Of a stretch of 64,000 nucleotides of DNA, positions 35,217-44,337 are shown piece after piece (the first letter of the stretch is position 1; every line of letters begins with the position of its first letter). This stretch comes from an uncultured Alphaproteobacteria bacterium (GTDB lineage Bacteria; Pseudomonadota; Alphaproteobacteria; GCA-2731375), in NCBI GenBank assembly GCA_951812805.1, contig CATOSZ010000001.1, positions 1,536,017 through 1,600,016 on the forward strand, read 5' to 3'. Under the pieces are notes generated by a model that made no database searches, was not told the DNA's origin, and worked only from the letters and a program-made list of their open reading frames with translations. The position numbers and the translations under genes are program-made.

Positions 35217-35996
35217 TCAACGGCCCTGGAAACGGGGCGGGCGTTTCTCGGTGAAGGCGGCGCGGCCCTCGGCATAGTCGTCGCTGCCGATGGCGGCGAG
35301 GCAGAGCTCGTCGATACGCGCCTCCTCCGCGTGGCCGCGCCCGGCGGCGATGGCGTTGACCACGAACTTGGCGCCCGACAGCGACAACGGCGCGTTGCCG
35401 GCCATGCTGGCGGCGAAAGCGCGCGCGGCCGGCAGCGCCGCGCCGTCGGCCGCCTCGTCGACCAGGCCCATGGACGCCGCCCGCTCCCGCCCGAAGATCT
35501 CGCCCGAGAACAGGATCCGCTTGGCGCCGATCGGCCCAACCACGTCGATCAGGCGGCTGGTCTCGCCCAGCGCATAGACGATGCCGAGCCGGGCGGCGGG
35601 AATGCCGAAACGTGCATCGGGCCCGGCGACGCGAAAGTCGCAGCACGTCGCGAGGCCGAGCCCGCCGCCGACGCAAAAGCCGTCGATCGCCGCGATTGTC
35701 GGCTTCGAGATGCCGTGCAGGCCATTCTCCGCCGCCGCCGTCGCCTCCTCGTAGATCGCACCCCGCTCCGGCGTATCGCGCACGGTGGCGAATTCGGAGA
35801 TGTCGGCACCGGCACAAAAATAGCCGCCGCTACCTGTCAGGATCACCACGCGCACCTCCGGGTTCGCATCCAGCTCACCCGAAATCTCCGCCATCCGCCG
35901 CCACATCGCGAGCGTCATGGCATTCCGCTTCTCCGGCCGGTCGATCGTCACGACGGCAATACCGTCCCCGTCGATTCCAACGCTCAGTTCGTCCAT
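35217..35996 (-). CDS. Enoyl-CoA hydratase/isomerase family protein
   Basis: 259-residue crotonase-fold protein. The first oxyanion-hole segment is FCAGADISEFA (about 61-71) and the second is AIDGFCVGGGLGLATCCDFRVAG (about 104-126). The catalytic glutamate position before IVYALGETSRL is not the usual pair, so hydratase versus isomerase cannot be assigned. PEKRNAMT is the classical N-terminal signature. It is the first gene of a two-gene unit with the alpha/beta hydrolase, divergent from the 2-hydroxyacid dehydrogenase at 36080. Confidence 0.92.
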   Translation of the reverse strand: MDELSVGIDGDGIAVVTIDRPEKRNAMTLAMWRRMAEISGELDANPEVRVVILTGSGGYFCAGADISEFATVRDTPERGAIYEEATAAAENGLHGISKPTIAAIDGFCVGGGLGLATCCDFRVAGPDARFGIPAARLGIVYALGETSRLIDVVGPIGAKRILFSGEIFGRERAASMGLVDEAADGAALPAARAFAASMAGNAPLSLSGAKFVVNAIAAGRGHAEEARIDELCLAAIGSDDYAEGRAAFTEKRPPRFQGR

Positions 35997-36079
35997 CGGT
36001 CTCTCTCCTTGTCCCTCGGGCCACCGAGAAGGTAGAACAGCAGGCCGGGACGGCCAAGGGATCCGAGGAGGGACAGCGC

Positions 36080-37120
36080 GTGCGTATTCTGATCACCGAC
36101 AAGATGTATGAAGGACTGGACGTGGAAGAGGCGGTCGTGGACGGTCTCGATGCCGAGTTCGACGTCTACGACGACGGCAACGACGTGACGGACGAGTCCT
36201 GGGCCAAGGCCGATGCCATCCTGGTCTTCCGCTGCACGCCGCTGGTCACCGAGAAGATGCCCTTGATGGAGAACTGCCGCCAGATCGTGCGCGGCGGCGT
36301 CGGCTTCGACGGGCTCGACCTGCCGGGCTTCGGTGGGCGGGGCATCGCCATCTGCAACGTCCCCGACTATGGCACCACCGAGGTCGCCGACCACGCGATC
36401 GCCCAGGCGCTGGCGCTGCGCCGCGCCGTGGTGCGCTTCAACGACGGCCTGCGCGCGGATCCGCAGGGCAACTGGGGCTACCGGCACGAGCGCTGCCTGA
36501 TGCGGCTGCGCGGCAGCACCTTCGGCATCATCGGCCTCGGCCGCATTGGCACCGCCGCCGCGCGCCGGGCCCGGGCCTTCGACATGGACGTGATCTTCTA
36601 CGATCCGAACCTGCCCGACGGCGTCGACCTCGCCACCGGCTACGCCCGCGCGGCAAGCGCGGAGGAGCTGGTCGAGCGGGCCGACACCATCAGCCTGCAC
36701 ACCCCCCTGAACGACACGACGCGCGGCCTGGTGAACGCCGATCTGCTGTCCCACGCCAAGCCGAACCTGGTGCTGGTCAACACCAGCCGCGGTCCGGTCT
36801 GCGACATCGACGCGATCTACGACGCCCTGAAGAGCGACAAGATTTCCGGCGCCGCCCTCGACGTGCTGCCGACGGAGCCGCCGACGGAACACCCGCTGCT
36901 GCAGGCCTTCTGCGCGCGGGAGGAGTGGATCGACGGGCGCCTGCTGTTGTCGCCCCACGCCGCCTTCTATTCCGTGCCGGGCCAGCGCGACCTCAGGCGC
37001 AAGGCGATCGAGTCCATGGTCAGCTATCTGGGCAACGACGACCTGCGCAATTGTGTCAACACCGACCTGCTCGACCTCCAGGGGAATCGCATTTGGAATT
37101 GCCTTGACGTGCGTGTTTGA
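36080..37120 (+). CDS. D-2-hydroxyacid dehydrogenase, CtBP-like; C-terminus altered by ISAs1
   Basis: 346 residues as now encoded. The NAD site is TFGIIGLGRIGTAAARRA (near 150). Catalytic residues are in NTSRGPVCD (Arg), LDVLPTEPP (Glu) and LSPHAAFYS (His). The GTG start at 36080 has GAGGAGGG 7 bases upstream. ISAs1 copy 2 inserted after codons for LLDL. The original ending GNRG-stop, still visible at 38298-38312, is replaced by QGNRIWNCLDVRV read from the IS end. Only the last few residues changed, so the enzyme is probably still active. C-terminal-binding-protein subgroup by similarity. Confidence 0.9.
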   Translation: MRILITDKMYEGLDVEEAVVDGLDAEFDVYDDGNDVTDESWAKADAILVFRCTPLVTEKMPLMENCRQIVRGGVGFDGLDLPGFGGRGIAICNVPDYGTTEVADHAIAQALALRRAVVRFNDGLRADPQGNWGYRHERCLMRLRGSTFGIIGLGRIGTAAARRARAFDMDVIFYDPNLPDGVDLATGYARAASAEELVERADTISLHTPLNDTTRGLVNADLLSHAKPNLVLVNTSRGPVCDIDAIYDALKSDKISGAALDVLPTEPPTEHPLLQAFCAREEWIDGRLLLSPHAAFYSVPGQRDLRRKAIESMVSYLGNDDLRNCVNTDLLDLQGNRIWNCLDVRV

Positions 37121-38287
37121 TCTTGAGGTATTGGCGCGAATCGATTCTACCCGGTCTTTTCACGGGTGGAGGTTGCGATGGAAGGCTTTCTGGAGTGCTT
37201 TGAGGGTCTCGAGGATCCGCGGACTGGCAATGCCGGGCGTCACGATCTGCTGGAGATCTTGACGATCGCCCTGTGCACGGTCCTCTCGGGCGGTCAGACG
37301 GCGGTCGACATGGCGATCTTCGCGCGTGAAAAGGAGGCGTTCCTGCGGGAATTTCTCGTACTCGAACATGGCGTGCCGAGCCACGACACCTTCAGCCGGG
37401 TGTTCCGGTTGCTGGATCCGGAGGCGTTCGGCGCCTGCTTCCAGCGCTTCATGGCGCGCTTTTCCGAGACCTGCCAAGGGGTCATTGCGATCGACGGCAA
37501 GGTGGTGCGGCGATCCTACGACAAGGCGAGCGGCACGTCGGCGCTGCATATGGTCTCGGCCTGGGGCTGTGATCAGCGGCTGGTGTTGGGGCAAGTCGCC
37601 ACCGACGCCAAGTCCAACGAGATCACCGCCGTGCCGAAGCTGTTGAAACTATTGAGCCTCGAGGGGACGATCGTGACCGTGGACGCCCTCAATTGCCAGC
37701 GCGCCATCGCCAGCCAGATTATCGAGCAGGGGGGTGACTACGCCCTGGCGTTGAAGGGCAATCAAGGCACGCTGCATGACGACGTGAGAACCTTCCTCGA
37801 CGATCCGAAAGCCGAAGCGACCACCACCGACACCACGGTCGATGGCGATCATGGCCGCATCGAGACCCGTGCCGCTCTCGTCTCCAGCCACGTCGAGTGG
37901 CTGCAAGAGCGCCATCATTGGCCGGGCCTGAAGGCGGTCGCCAAAGTCACCCGGACCCGCGAGTGCGCGGAGAAGACGTCGAGCGAAACCGCCTACTACC
38001 TGCTCAGCCAGCCGCTCGACGCCGAGCGCTTCAATCCCGTTGCCCGGGCGCACTGGGGGGTCGAAAACCGCCTGCACTGGTGCCTCGATGTCCAAATGAA
38101 CGAAGACCAAGACAGAACCCGCAAGGACAATGGACCGCACAATCTCGCCGTCCTGCGCCACATGGCGCTCAATGTCATGCGAAAGGATCCACGAAAAGAC
38201 TCGCTGCGCGCCAAGTTCAAAATCGCCGCTTGGAACAACGACTATCTCCTGTCACTCCTCGGCAAATTCTGAAATGCGATTGCCCTG
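37079..38287 (+). mobile_element. ISAs1-family insertion sequence, copy 2
   Basis: 1,209 bp, same termini and orientation as copy 1, with its own 10-bp duplication GCTCGACCTC at 37069-37078 and 38288-38297. It sits at the 3' end of the dehydrogenase gene, between it and the LLM oxidoreductase, which were previously 23 bases or less apart. It therefore splits an operon. Confidence 0.95.
37178..38272 (+). CDS. ISAs1-family transposase (copy 2)
   Basis: 364 residues, translating to the same protein as copy 1 at 13723-14817, with the IAIDGKVVRRS, VTVDALNCQ and HWGVENRLHW catalytic segments. ATG chosen after GGAGG. Complete. Confidence 0.95.
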   Translation: MEGFLECFEGLEDPRTGNAGRHDLLEILTIALCTVLSGGQTAVDMAIFAREKEAFLREFLVLEHGVPSHDTFSRVFRLLDPEAFGACFQRFMARFSETCQGVIAIDGKVVRRSYDKASGTSALHMVSAWGCDQRLVLGQVATDAKSNEITAVPKLLKLLSLEGTIVTVDALNCQRAIASQIIEQGGDYALALKGNQGTLHDDVRTFLDDPKAEATTTDTTVDGDHGRIETRAALVSSHVEWLQERHHWPGLKAVAKVTRTRECAEKTSSETAYYLLSQPLDAERFNPVARAHWGVENRLHWCLDVQMNEDQDRTRKDNGPHNLAVLRHMALNVMRKDPRKDSLRAKFKIAAWNNDYLLSLLGKF

Positions 38288-38317
38288 GCTCGACCTCGGC
38301 AACAGGGGCTAACGGCC

Positions 38318-39358
38318 ATGAAACTCGGACTGGTACTCGGCTATTCCGGGGCGGGCATGACGCTGCCGCTCGATCTGGTGCTGGAAGCGGAGCGGCTCGG
38401 CTTCGACAGCGTGTGGACCTCGGAGGCCTATGGCTCCGACGCGGTGACGCCCGCGGCCTGGATCCTGGCGCAGACGACGAAGATCAAGGTCGGGACGGCG
38501 ATCATGCAGATGCCGGCCCGCACGCCGGCCATGGCGGCGATGACCGCGATGACGCTCGACCCGCTCTCCGGCGGGCGTTTCATCATGGGCATCGGCGCCT
38601 CCGGACCACAGGTGATCGAAGGCTGGCACGGCGTCGCCTACGGCCGGCCGCTGACCCGCACGCGGGAATATATCGAGATCGTGCGCAATATCCTGGCCCG
38701 CGAGGGCGGGCTGGAGCATGACGGCTTCCACTACCAGATCCCCTTCCACGGCGCGGGCGCCAGCGGCCTCGGCAAGCCGTTGAAGAGCATCATGCACGGC
38801 AACCCGGCACTGAAGATCTATACCGGCACGGTCGCACCCGCCGGCATCCGCGCGAGCGCCGAAGTGGCCGACGGCATGTTCCCCTTCTGCATGGACCCCG
38901 ACCGCCCGGCGCTGATCCAGGACGACCTCGAGGCCGGCTTCGCCAAGGCGGGCGGGGGCAAAAGCCTCGCCACCTACGACGTCCTGCCCTTCGTCGACGT
39001 CGTGCTGGGCGACGATCTCGATAAATGCCGCATGCCGGTGCGCCAGCACCTGGCGCTCTATGTCGGCGGCATGGGCGCGCGGGAGAAGAACTTCTACAAC
39101 GACCATGCCAAGCGGCTCGGCCACGAGGCGGCGGCGGTCGAAATCCAGGACCACTTCCTCGCCGGCCGGCGGGCCGAGGCGGCGATGGCGGTGCCGGACG
39201 AACTGGTCGACCAGGTCGCCCTCGTCGGCCCGCGGGAGCGTATCGTCGAGCGGCTGGAGTCCTGGAAGGCCGCCGCGAAGACCCGCCATGTCGACACCCT
39301 GCTGGTTTCCGGCGGCACGGTCGACTCGATCCGCGTGCTGGCCGAAGCCGCGCTTTAG
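38318..39358 (+). CDS. LLM-class (F420-type) flavin oxidoreductase
   Basis: 346-residue TIM barrel. MKLGLVLGYSGAGMTLPLDLVLEAERLGFDSVWTSEAYGSDAVTP and TKIKVGTAIMQMPARTPAMAAMTAMTLDPLSGGRFIMGIGASGPQVIEGWHG match the F420-dependent or FMN LLM subgroup. The second half has VPDELVDQVALVGPRERIVERL. AGGGG lies 10 bases before the ATG. Before ISAs1 inserted, it followed the 2-hydroxyacid dehydrogenase closely. It now begins 31 bases after the IS end, so it may depend on readthrough or an IS-derived promoter. An acyl-CoA ligase follows after 11 bases. Substrate unknown. Confidence 0.9.
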   Translation: MKLGLVLGYSGAGMTLPLDLVLEAERLGFDSVWTSEAYGSDAVTPAAWILAQTTKIKVGTAIMQMPARTPAMAAMTAMTLDPLSGGRFIMGIGASGPQVIEGWHGVAYGRPLTRTREYIEIVRNILAREGGLEHDGFHYQIPFHGAGASGLGKPLKSIMHGNPALKIYTGTVAPAGIRASAEVADGMFPFCMDPDRPALIQDDLEAGFAKAGGGKSLATYDVLPFVDVVLGDDLDKCRMPVRQHLALYVGGMGAREKNFYNDHAKRLGHEAAAVEIQDHFLAGRRAEAAMAVPDELVDQVALVGPRERIVERLESWKAAAKTRHVDTLLVSGGTVDSIRVLAEAAL

Positions 39359-39369
39359 GGAATATCGCC

Positions 39370-40998
39370 ATGCCAGCCTACGCAAAGGCGCGCCTGGGCG
39401 ATCTCTCCGACGATGTCGCCCGGCGCTTTCCGGACCGCGAGGCGCTGGTCTTCAAGGACCGGCGTTGGAGCTTCGCCGAACAGGCCCGGGAGATCGACCG
39501 CGCCGCCAAGGCACTGATCGCCCAGGGCGTCACACCCGGCGAGCACGTCGCCCTCTGGCTCAACAATTCGGACGACTGGATCTTCATTTCCTTCGCGCTC
39601 GCCAAGATCGGCGCCGTGCAGGTGCCGGTCAACACGCGCTTCCGCACCCGCGACCTGGCCTATGTTCTGGGCCAGTCGGACAGTGTCATGCTGATCACCC
39701 ACGACCGCTCCGGCCCGATCGACTATCAGGCGATGGCGGGCGAGGTGCTGCGCCTGCCGACGGACGGGGTCGAGATCGAAGATCCCGAGTTCCCGAAGAT
39801 GCGCCGGCTGCTGATCCTGGGCGAGGCGCCGGGCCCTGGCACCGTCGACTGGCAGGCGGCGAAAATGGCGGGCGGAGCCGTGTCGGACGAAACCCTCCGT
39901 GCCCGGGCGGCGGCGGTCGATCCGGCCGAGGTCTTCCTCATCATGTACACCTCCGGCACCACCGGCTTCCCGAAAGGCGCGATGCACAGTCACAAGCTGA
40001 TCCGCAACGTAGCGGAGCGCGCCTTCCGGCTCGACAACCGGGAAACCGACGTGGTCCTGAACTATCTGCCGCTGTTCCACGCCTTCGGCTATTCCGACGG
40101 CGCCATGCTGACCATGATCACCGGCGCCAAGCAGATCGTCACCGAGACCTTCGATCCCGACGAATGCCTCGACCTCGTCGACGCCGAGGGGGTGACCGTC
40201 ATGCACGGCTTCGAGGCACACATGAAGGCGCTGACCGAGGCGCAGGAGGCCCGTCCGCGGGACCTGTCCAGCCTGCGCTGCGGCATCTTCGCCGCCGGCA
40301 TGCTGAGCGCCACCCCGGTGGTACGCCGCGGCGCCCGGGCGCTGGCGCCGCTTTGCAACGTCTCCGGCTTCGGCATGACCGAGATCTGGCTGGGCGCTGC
40401 CATCGGCAGCCTCGGCGACAGCCTGGACATGCGTTGCGAAAGCTCGGGCGTGGTCGGCCTCGGCTACGAGATGCGCGTGGTCGACCCCGACACCGGCCGC
40501 GACATGCCGGCGGGTGAGCCGGGCGAAGTGCTGGTCAAGGGCGAAAGCCTGATGCTCGGCTACTACGACAAACCGTCGGAGACGGCGGCCAGCTTTACCG
40601 AGGACGGCTGGTTCAAGACCGGCGATACCGGCACGCTGTCGGCTGAGGGCGAGTTCCGCTTCCTCGGCCGCTACAAGGACATGCTGAAGGTCGGCGGTGA
40701 GAACGTCGACCCGATGGAAGTCGAGGGCCTGCTGCTGGAACGCGACGAGGTCCACCAATGCGCCGTCGTCGGCCTGCCCGACGCGACGTTGAGCGAGGTC
40801 GCCGTCGCCTTCGTCGAGATCGCCCCCGGCGCCGCGCTGGACGAGGCCGCGGTCGTCGGCTTCTGCCGCGGCAAGGTCGCCAGCTTCAAGATCCCGCGCC
40901 ATGTCGTCTTCGTCGACGACTTCCCCATGACCGCCAGCGGCAAGATCCGCAAGACCGACCTCCGGGACGAGGCGAAACGGCTGTTTGCCGCCGATTGA
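39370..40998 (+). CDS. AMP-dependent acyl-CoA synthetase/ligase
   Basis: 542-residue complete ANL enzyme. The P-loop is MYTSGTTGFPKGAMHSH (near 195), with VSGFGMTEIWLG as the adenylate motif, DGWFKTGDTGTLSAEGEFRFLGRYKDMLKVGGENV as hinge, and the C-terminal catalytic Lys in MTASGKIRKTDL. It likely makes the CoA thioester of a medium-chain, aromatic or branched acid. It starts 11 bases after the LLM gene, so the pair could oxidise and then activate one substrate, or the reverse. The window has a second ligase at 1-1182. Confidence 0.95.
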   Translation: MPAYAKARLGDLSDDVARRFPDREALVFKDRRWSFAEQAREIDRAAKALIAQGVTPGEHVALWLNNSDDWIFISFALAKIGAVQVPVNTRFRTRDLAYVLGQSDSVMLITHDRSGPIDYQAMAGEVLRLPTDGVEIEDPEFPKMRRLLILGEAPGPGTVDWQAAKMAGGAVSDETLRARAAAVDPAEVFLIMYTSGTTGFPKGAMHSHKLIRNVAERAFRLDNRETDVVLNYLPLFHAFGYSDGAMLTMITGAKQIVTETFDPDECLDLVDAEGVTVMHGFEAHMKALTEAQEARPRDLSSLRCGIFAAGMLSATPVVRRGARALAPLCNVSGFGMTEIWLGAAIGSLGDSLDMRCESSGVVGLGYEMRVVDPDTGRDMPAGEPGEVLVKGESLMLGYYDKPSETAASFTEDGWFKTGDTGTLSAEGEFRFLGRYKDMLKVGGENVDPMEVEGLLLERDEVHQCAVVGLPDATLSEVAVAFVEIAPGAALDEAAVVGFCRGKVASFKIPRHVVFVDDFPMTASGKIRKTDLRDEAKRLFAAD

Positions 40999-41010
40999 GG
41001 CGAACGCCCC

Positions 41011-43083
41011 CTATTCCGCCGCCAGTCGCGCCGCCTCCGCCCGCAGCCAGACCGCAGTGTCGTGGAACGCGGCGCCGCCGGCCGGCGGCAGGGGGTCGGC
41101 GCCGATCAGGTGGTTGATACCGCGGCCCTCCTCGAAGTCGGCGTTGGGCCACACCCCCTCGACGATCAGGGTGCCGGCGTGCAGGCCCTCGAACAGGCGG
41201 GCGTGCAAGACCACTTCGCCCCGCCGGTTGCCGAGGCGGACGCGGGCGCCGTCGGCGAGGCCGAGGCGGTCGGCGTCCACGGGGTGCAGCAGCACCGTCG
41301 GCCGCTCCTCCCGCGCGCGCGAACCGGGTGTTTCTGTGAAGCTGGAATTCAGGAAGGTGCGGGCCGGGGGCGCCACCAAGCGGAAGGGATGGTCCGCGTC
41401 GGCGCCCTCGATCAGCTCGGCATGGTCGACGATGGCCGGCAGGCCGTCGGTATAGGGGCCGAGCGCCGCCCAGTCGGCGTGGAAGCGGAAACGCCCGCTC
41501 GGGTTCGGGAAGCCCGCGGTGAAATGGCCTTCGTCGAAGTCCGGGCCGCGCTCGACATATCCGACGCGTTGTGCGCTCTCCGCGTCGCCCAGGCCGGAAG
41601 TGCGCAGGATCTGGTCGATCAGCGCCCAGGGCTCCAGCTCCAGGCTCGGGTGCTCGGCCCCCAGTCGTTTGGCGAGCGCGCGGACGACGGCGTCGTTGCT
41701 GCGGCATTCGGCCAGCGGCTCGATGATGCGGCGGCCGACGGTGATCGCCGTGTGGCCGAGGCCGTAGTAGATGTCGTCGTGTTCGAGGAACATGGTGGCG
41801 GGCAGTACGATGTCGGCGCATTGGGCGGTCGCGGTCATGAACTGCTCGTGCACCGCGAGGAACAGGTCGTCCCGGGTCAGGCCCCGGCGGACCAGCGTGC
41901 TGTCGGGGGCGACGTTGGCCGAATTGGCGTTCTGCATCACCATCGCGGTGACCGGCGGGCCGCCCTTCAGCGCCTCCGCATCGCCGGTCAGCACCGGGCC
42001 GATCCGGGCCTGGTCCAGCATGCGGGTTTCCGGCTGGATGGCGTCGAGCGCATGGGCCAGCGTCAGGTCCAGCTTCCAGTTGTCGAGGTTGATGAAGAAG
42101 GCGCCGCCGCCCCGGTGTCGCCAGGCCCCGCTCACCGCCGGCAGGGCGGTGACCGCGTGCATGTTGGCGGCCCCGTTGCGACCGCGCGTGAAGCCGAAGC
42201 CGAGCCGCAGAAAGGCCCGATCCGTCCGCCCGTAGAGGCGGGCGAAGTCGCGGATCGCGTCCGCCGTGAGACCGGTGATCTCCGCTGCCCATTCGGGCGT
42301 GCGGGCGGCCAGGTGCGCCGCCACCTCGTCGTCGAAGTCGCTGTGGCTGGCGAGGAAGTCCCGGTCGGCCAGCCCCTCCGCCAGCATCACCTGCATCATC
42401 GCCGTGGCCAGCGCCGCGTCCGTGCCCGGGCGCAGCAGGATCGGAATGTCGGCCGCCTCGATCGACGGCGTGCGGTAGCAGTCGACGACGACCAGCTTGG
42501 CGCCCCGGGCCTTCCGGGCGCGCTGGATGTGGCGCATCAGGTTGACCTGGGTCGACACCGGATTGCCGCCCCAGACGACAATCAAGTCGGATTCCGCGAT
42601 CTCCCGCGGGTCGGTCCCGCGCAGTTCGCCGACGCCGACCCGCCAGCCGGGCTCCGCCGCGCCGATGCAGATGGTGGTCTTCTGCCGCGAATAGCCCATG
42701 GTATTGCGCAGCCGGTCGATGCCGAAGCGCTGGACGATCCCCATGGTCCCGCCGGAATGATAGGGCCAGACCGCCTCCGGCCCGCCGCCCTGGGCGGCAC
42801 GCAGGAACGCCTCGGCGATCTCGTCGAGCGCATCGTCCCAGGCGATCGGCCGGAACTCGCCGTCGCCCTTGGCGCCGACCCGGCGGAGCGGCCGGGTCAG
42901 GCGGTCCGGGTGATGGACGCGTTCGCCGTAGCGCGCGACCTTGGCGCAGATCACCCCGTCTGTGTAGTCGAAACCGCTTTGCCCGCGGACCCGGCCGATG
43001 CGGTCCGGCGCCAGCCGCTCGACCTCCAGGGCGCAGGCGCTGGGGCAGTCGTGCGGACAGGCGGTCTTGTGGAAGTCGGTCAT
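41011..43083 (-). CDS. Molybdopterin oxidoreductase (DMSO reductase family), 4Fe-4S containing
   Basis: 690 residues. The N-terminal [4Fe-4S] cysteines are Cys9, Cys13, Cys17 and Cys46 (CPHDCPSAC, then GVICAK). The Mo-bis-MGD domain follows, with VWPYHSGGTMGIVQRFG, IVVWGGNPVSTQVNLMRHIQRARKARGAKLVVVD and the C-terminal MGD-binding barrel (VLLHPVDADRLGLADGARVRLGNRRGEV). No twin-arginine signal is present, so it is likely cytoplasmic. No electron-transfer or membrane subunit is adjacent. The physiological substrate is unknown; soluble family members include formate dehydrogenase-like and biotin-sulfoxide-like enzymes. It is convergent with the acyl-CoA ligase, 12 bases apart. Confidence 0.92.
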   Translation of the reverse strand: MTDFHKTACPHDCPSACALEVERLAPDRIGRVRGQSGFDYTDGVICAKVARYGERVHHPDRLTRPLRRVGAKGDGEFRPIAWDDALDEIAEAFLRAAQGGGPEAVWPYHSGGTMGIVQRFGIDRLRNTMGYSRQKTTICIGAAEPGWRVGVGELRGTDPREIAESDLIVVWGGNPVSTQVNLMRHIQRARKARGAKLVVVDCYRTPSIEAADIPILLRPGTDAALATAMMQVMLAEGLADRDFLASHSDFDDEVAAHLAARTPEWAAEITGLTADAIRDFARLYGRTDRAFLRLGFGFTRGRNGAANMHAVTALPAVSGAWRHRGGGAFFINLDNWKLDLTLAHALDAIQPETRMLDQARIGPVLTGDAEALKGGPPVTAMVMQNANSANVAPDSTLVRRGLTRDDLFLAVHEQFMTATAQCADIVLPATMFLEHDDIYYGLGHTAITVGRRIIEPLAECRSNDAVVRALAKRLGAEHPSLELEPWALIDQILRTSGLGDAESAQRVGYVERGPDFDEGHFTAGFPNPSGRFRFHADWAALGPYTDGLPAIVDHAELIEGADADHPFRLVAPPARTFLNSSFTETPGSRAREERPTVLLHPVDADRLGLADGARVRLGNRRGEVVLHARLFEGLHAGTLIVEGVWPNADFEEGRGINHLIGADPLPPAGGAAFHDTAVWLRAEAARLAAE

Positions 43084-43149
43084 CGTCGCGGCGCCTCCCG
43101 GGCGGTTCCGCGGCCATGGTGCCGTTCGCGCCCGGCGCGCGCAAGCCGC

Positions 43150-44267
43150 TGTCCAGGTTCACTACATATGAGACGACGAGGTCTTCTTGGCTGTGATCTG
43201 TCGAAGGTACTCCTCGGGGGTTTTGCCTTTCAAGGCTCCATGAGGCCTGAAGGTGTTGTAGATGTTGGCGAACTTGTCGATCTGTGGGTTTAGTTTGTCG
43301 AGCTGGTCCTCGATGTCATGGCAGGCGTAGAACTCGTAGCGCCATGCGCCGTTGGCTCGCTCGACGCCGCCATTGAGCTGCGGCGTCCTCGGCGGCAAGA
43401 CATAGACGGGGATCTTTCGGCTCTCGCAGGCGGCCTCGAACTCGGCCATGAACTCGGATCCACCGTCGACCTGGATGGCCTTCACGGGGAAGGGCAGGTC
43501 GGCCACGAGTTTGTCGAGGAAGCTCTCGGCGTTCCTGGCGGTCGCTCTGCGGAAGGCCTTGGCACAGGTGAAGCGGCTGACGGGATCGTAGGCGGTGAAC
43601 TGCTTGACCGTGCGCTCGCCGGCCGGCGTGATGCTCAAGGTGTCGAGCTGGACCAGATCGCCGGGGGCCGTTGCCTTCATCCCCTTCGGCAAACGCTTGG
43701 CGTGTGGGCGCTTGGCTCTCTTGCCCTTGGCGCGTCGTCGCGCCACGGGCACCGGCACAACGACGCCGCGCGCGACCAGATGGGCGAGCATGCGACCAAC
43801 GGTGCTGTCCGACAAGGTGAAGCCCTCTCGGCGCAGCAGCGGTCCGAGCTTGGCCTTGCCCCACATCGGGAAGTCGCGGCGCAGCCGTTCAAGCCGACGC
43901 AGCACCGCACTCGACCACTCTCGGCGACGACGGCGGCGAGGCGCGCGCGAGCGCGGCTCCAACCGCTCGTCCCAGCGATAGAGCGTGCTACGCGGCACGC
44001 CCACCGCCTGGGCCGCCGCCTCGGCCGTCAAGCCGTCACGCCGGGCCCGATGCCAACGCCGGACGGCGTCGCGTCTGAACGCTACGCATTTAGTGTCGGG
44101 CTCCGCGTTCAGACGCGACGCCGTCCTCCAACCCCTGATAACATGTCGGGGCAGGCCAAAAACCTGCATGGGGATCTCCTTCAAGCTGTTGGTCTCGCAA
44201 CTCACAGCTTCGGAGATCCCCGCCTCTGCCGCCAGAGGCGCGTCTCACATCTATCTGAACCTAGTCA
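43150..44267 (-). mobile_element. IS481-like insertion sequence
   Basis: 1,118 bp. The left end is TGTCCAGGTTCA and the inverse of the right end is TGACTAGGTTCA. Similarity continues to GAGACG about 27 bases in. The flanking 5-bp duplication GCCGC is at 43145-43149 and 44268-44272. It lies in the intergenic region between the divergent molybdopterin oxidoreductase and VOC genes, with its transposase on the minus strand. Confidence 0.88.
43162..44169 (-). CDS. Integrase-core DDE transposase (IS481-like)
   Basis: 335 residues. The N-terminal winged/HTH region ARRDGLTAEAAAQAVGVPRSTLYRWDERLEPRSRAP is followed by an Arg/Lys linker and an rve catalytic domain: DLVQLDTLSITP (Asp), KAIQVDGGSEFMAEFE (Asp) and LNGGVERANGAWRYEFY (Glu). 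The tail NTFRPHGALKGKTPEEYL is typical. GAAGGAG before the ATG at 44169 fixes the start. A single ORF without frameshifting separates it from IS3. Complete. Confidence 0.9.
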   Translation of the reverse strand: MQVFGLPRHVIRGWRTASRLNAEPDTKCVAFRRDAVRRWHRARRDGLTAEAAAQAVGVPRSTLYRWDERLEPRSRAPRRRRRREWSSAVLRRLERLRRDFPMWGKAKLGPLLRREGFTLSDSTVGRMLAHLVARGVVVPVPVARRRAKGKRAKRPHAKRLPKGMKATAPGDLVQLDTLSITPAGERTVKQFTAYDPVSRFTCAKAFRRATARNAESFLDKLVADLPFPVKAIQVDGGSEFMAEFEAACESRKIPVYVLPPRTPQLNGGVERANGAWRYEFYACHDIEDQLDKLNPQIDKFANIYNTFRPHGALKGKTPEEYLRQITAKKTSSSHM

Positions 44268-44337
44268 GCCGCGTTGCGGGCGACCGCGATATCGGCGACG
44301 ATCCCCCCTCTTCGCATTCGCCCAAGGAGTACAGGTC

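Noticed and set aside
33927..36035. A 702-codon plus-strand frame opposite the hydrolase and enoyl-CoA hydratase
   Set aside because: Antisense shadow with low-complexity composition and no domain pattern.
13624..38287. Composite transposon bounded by the two directly repeated ISAs1 copies
   Set aside because: Each copy has its own, different 10-bp duplication, so they inserted separately rather than as the ends of one unit.
41062..43293. A 743-codon plus-strand frame opposite the molybdopterin oxidoreductase
   Set aside because: Antisense shadow; the minus-strand frame has iron-sulfur cysteines and molybdopterin motifs.
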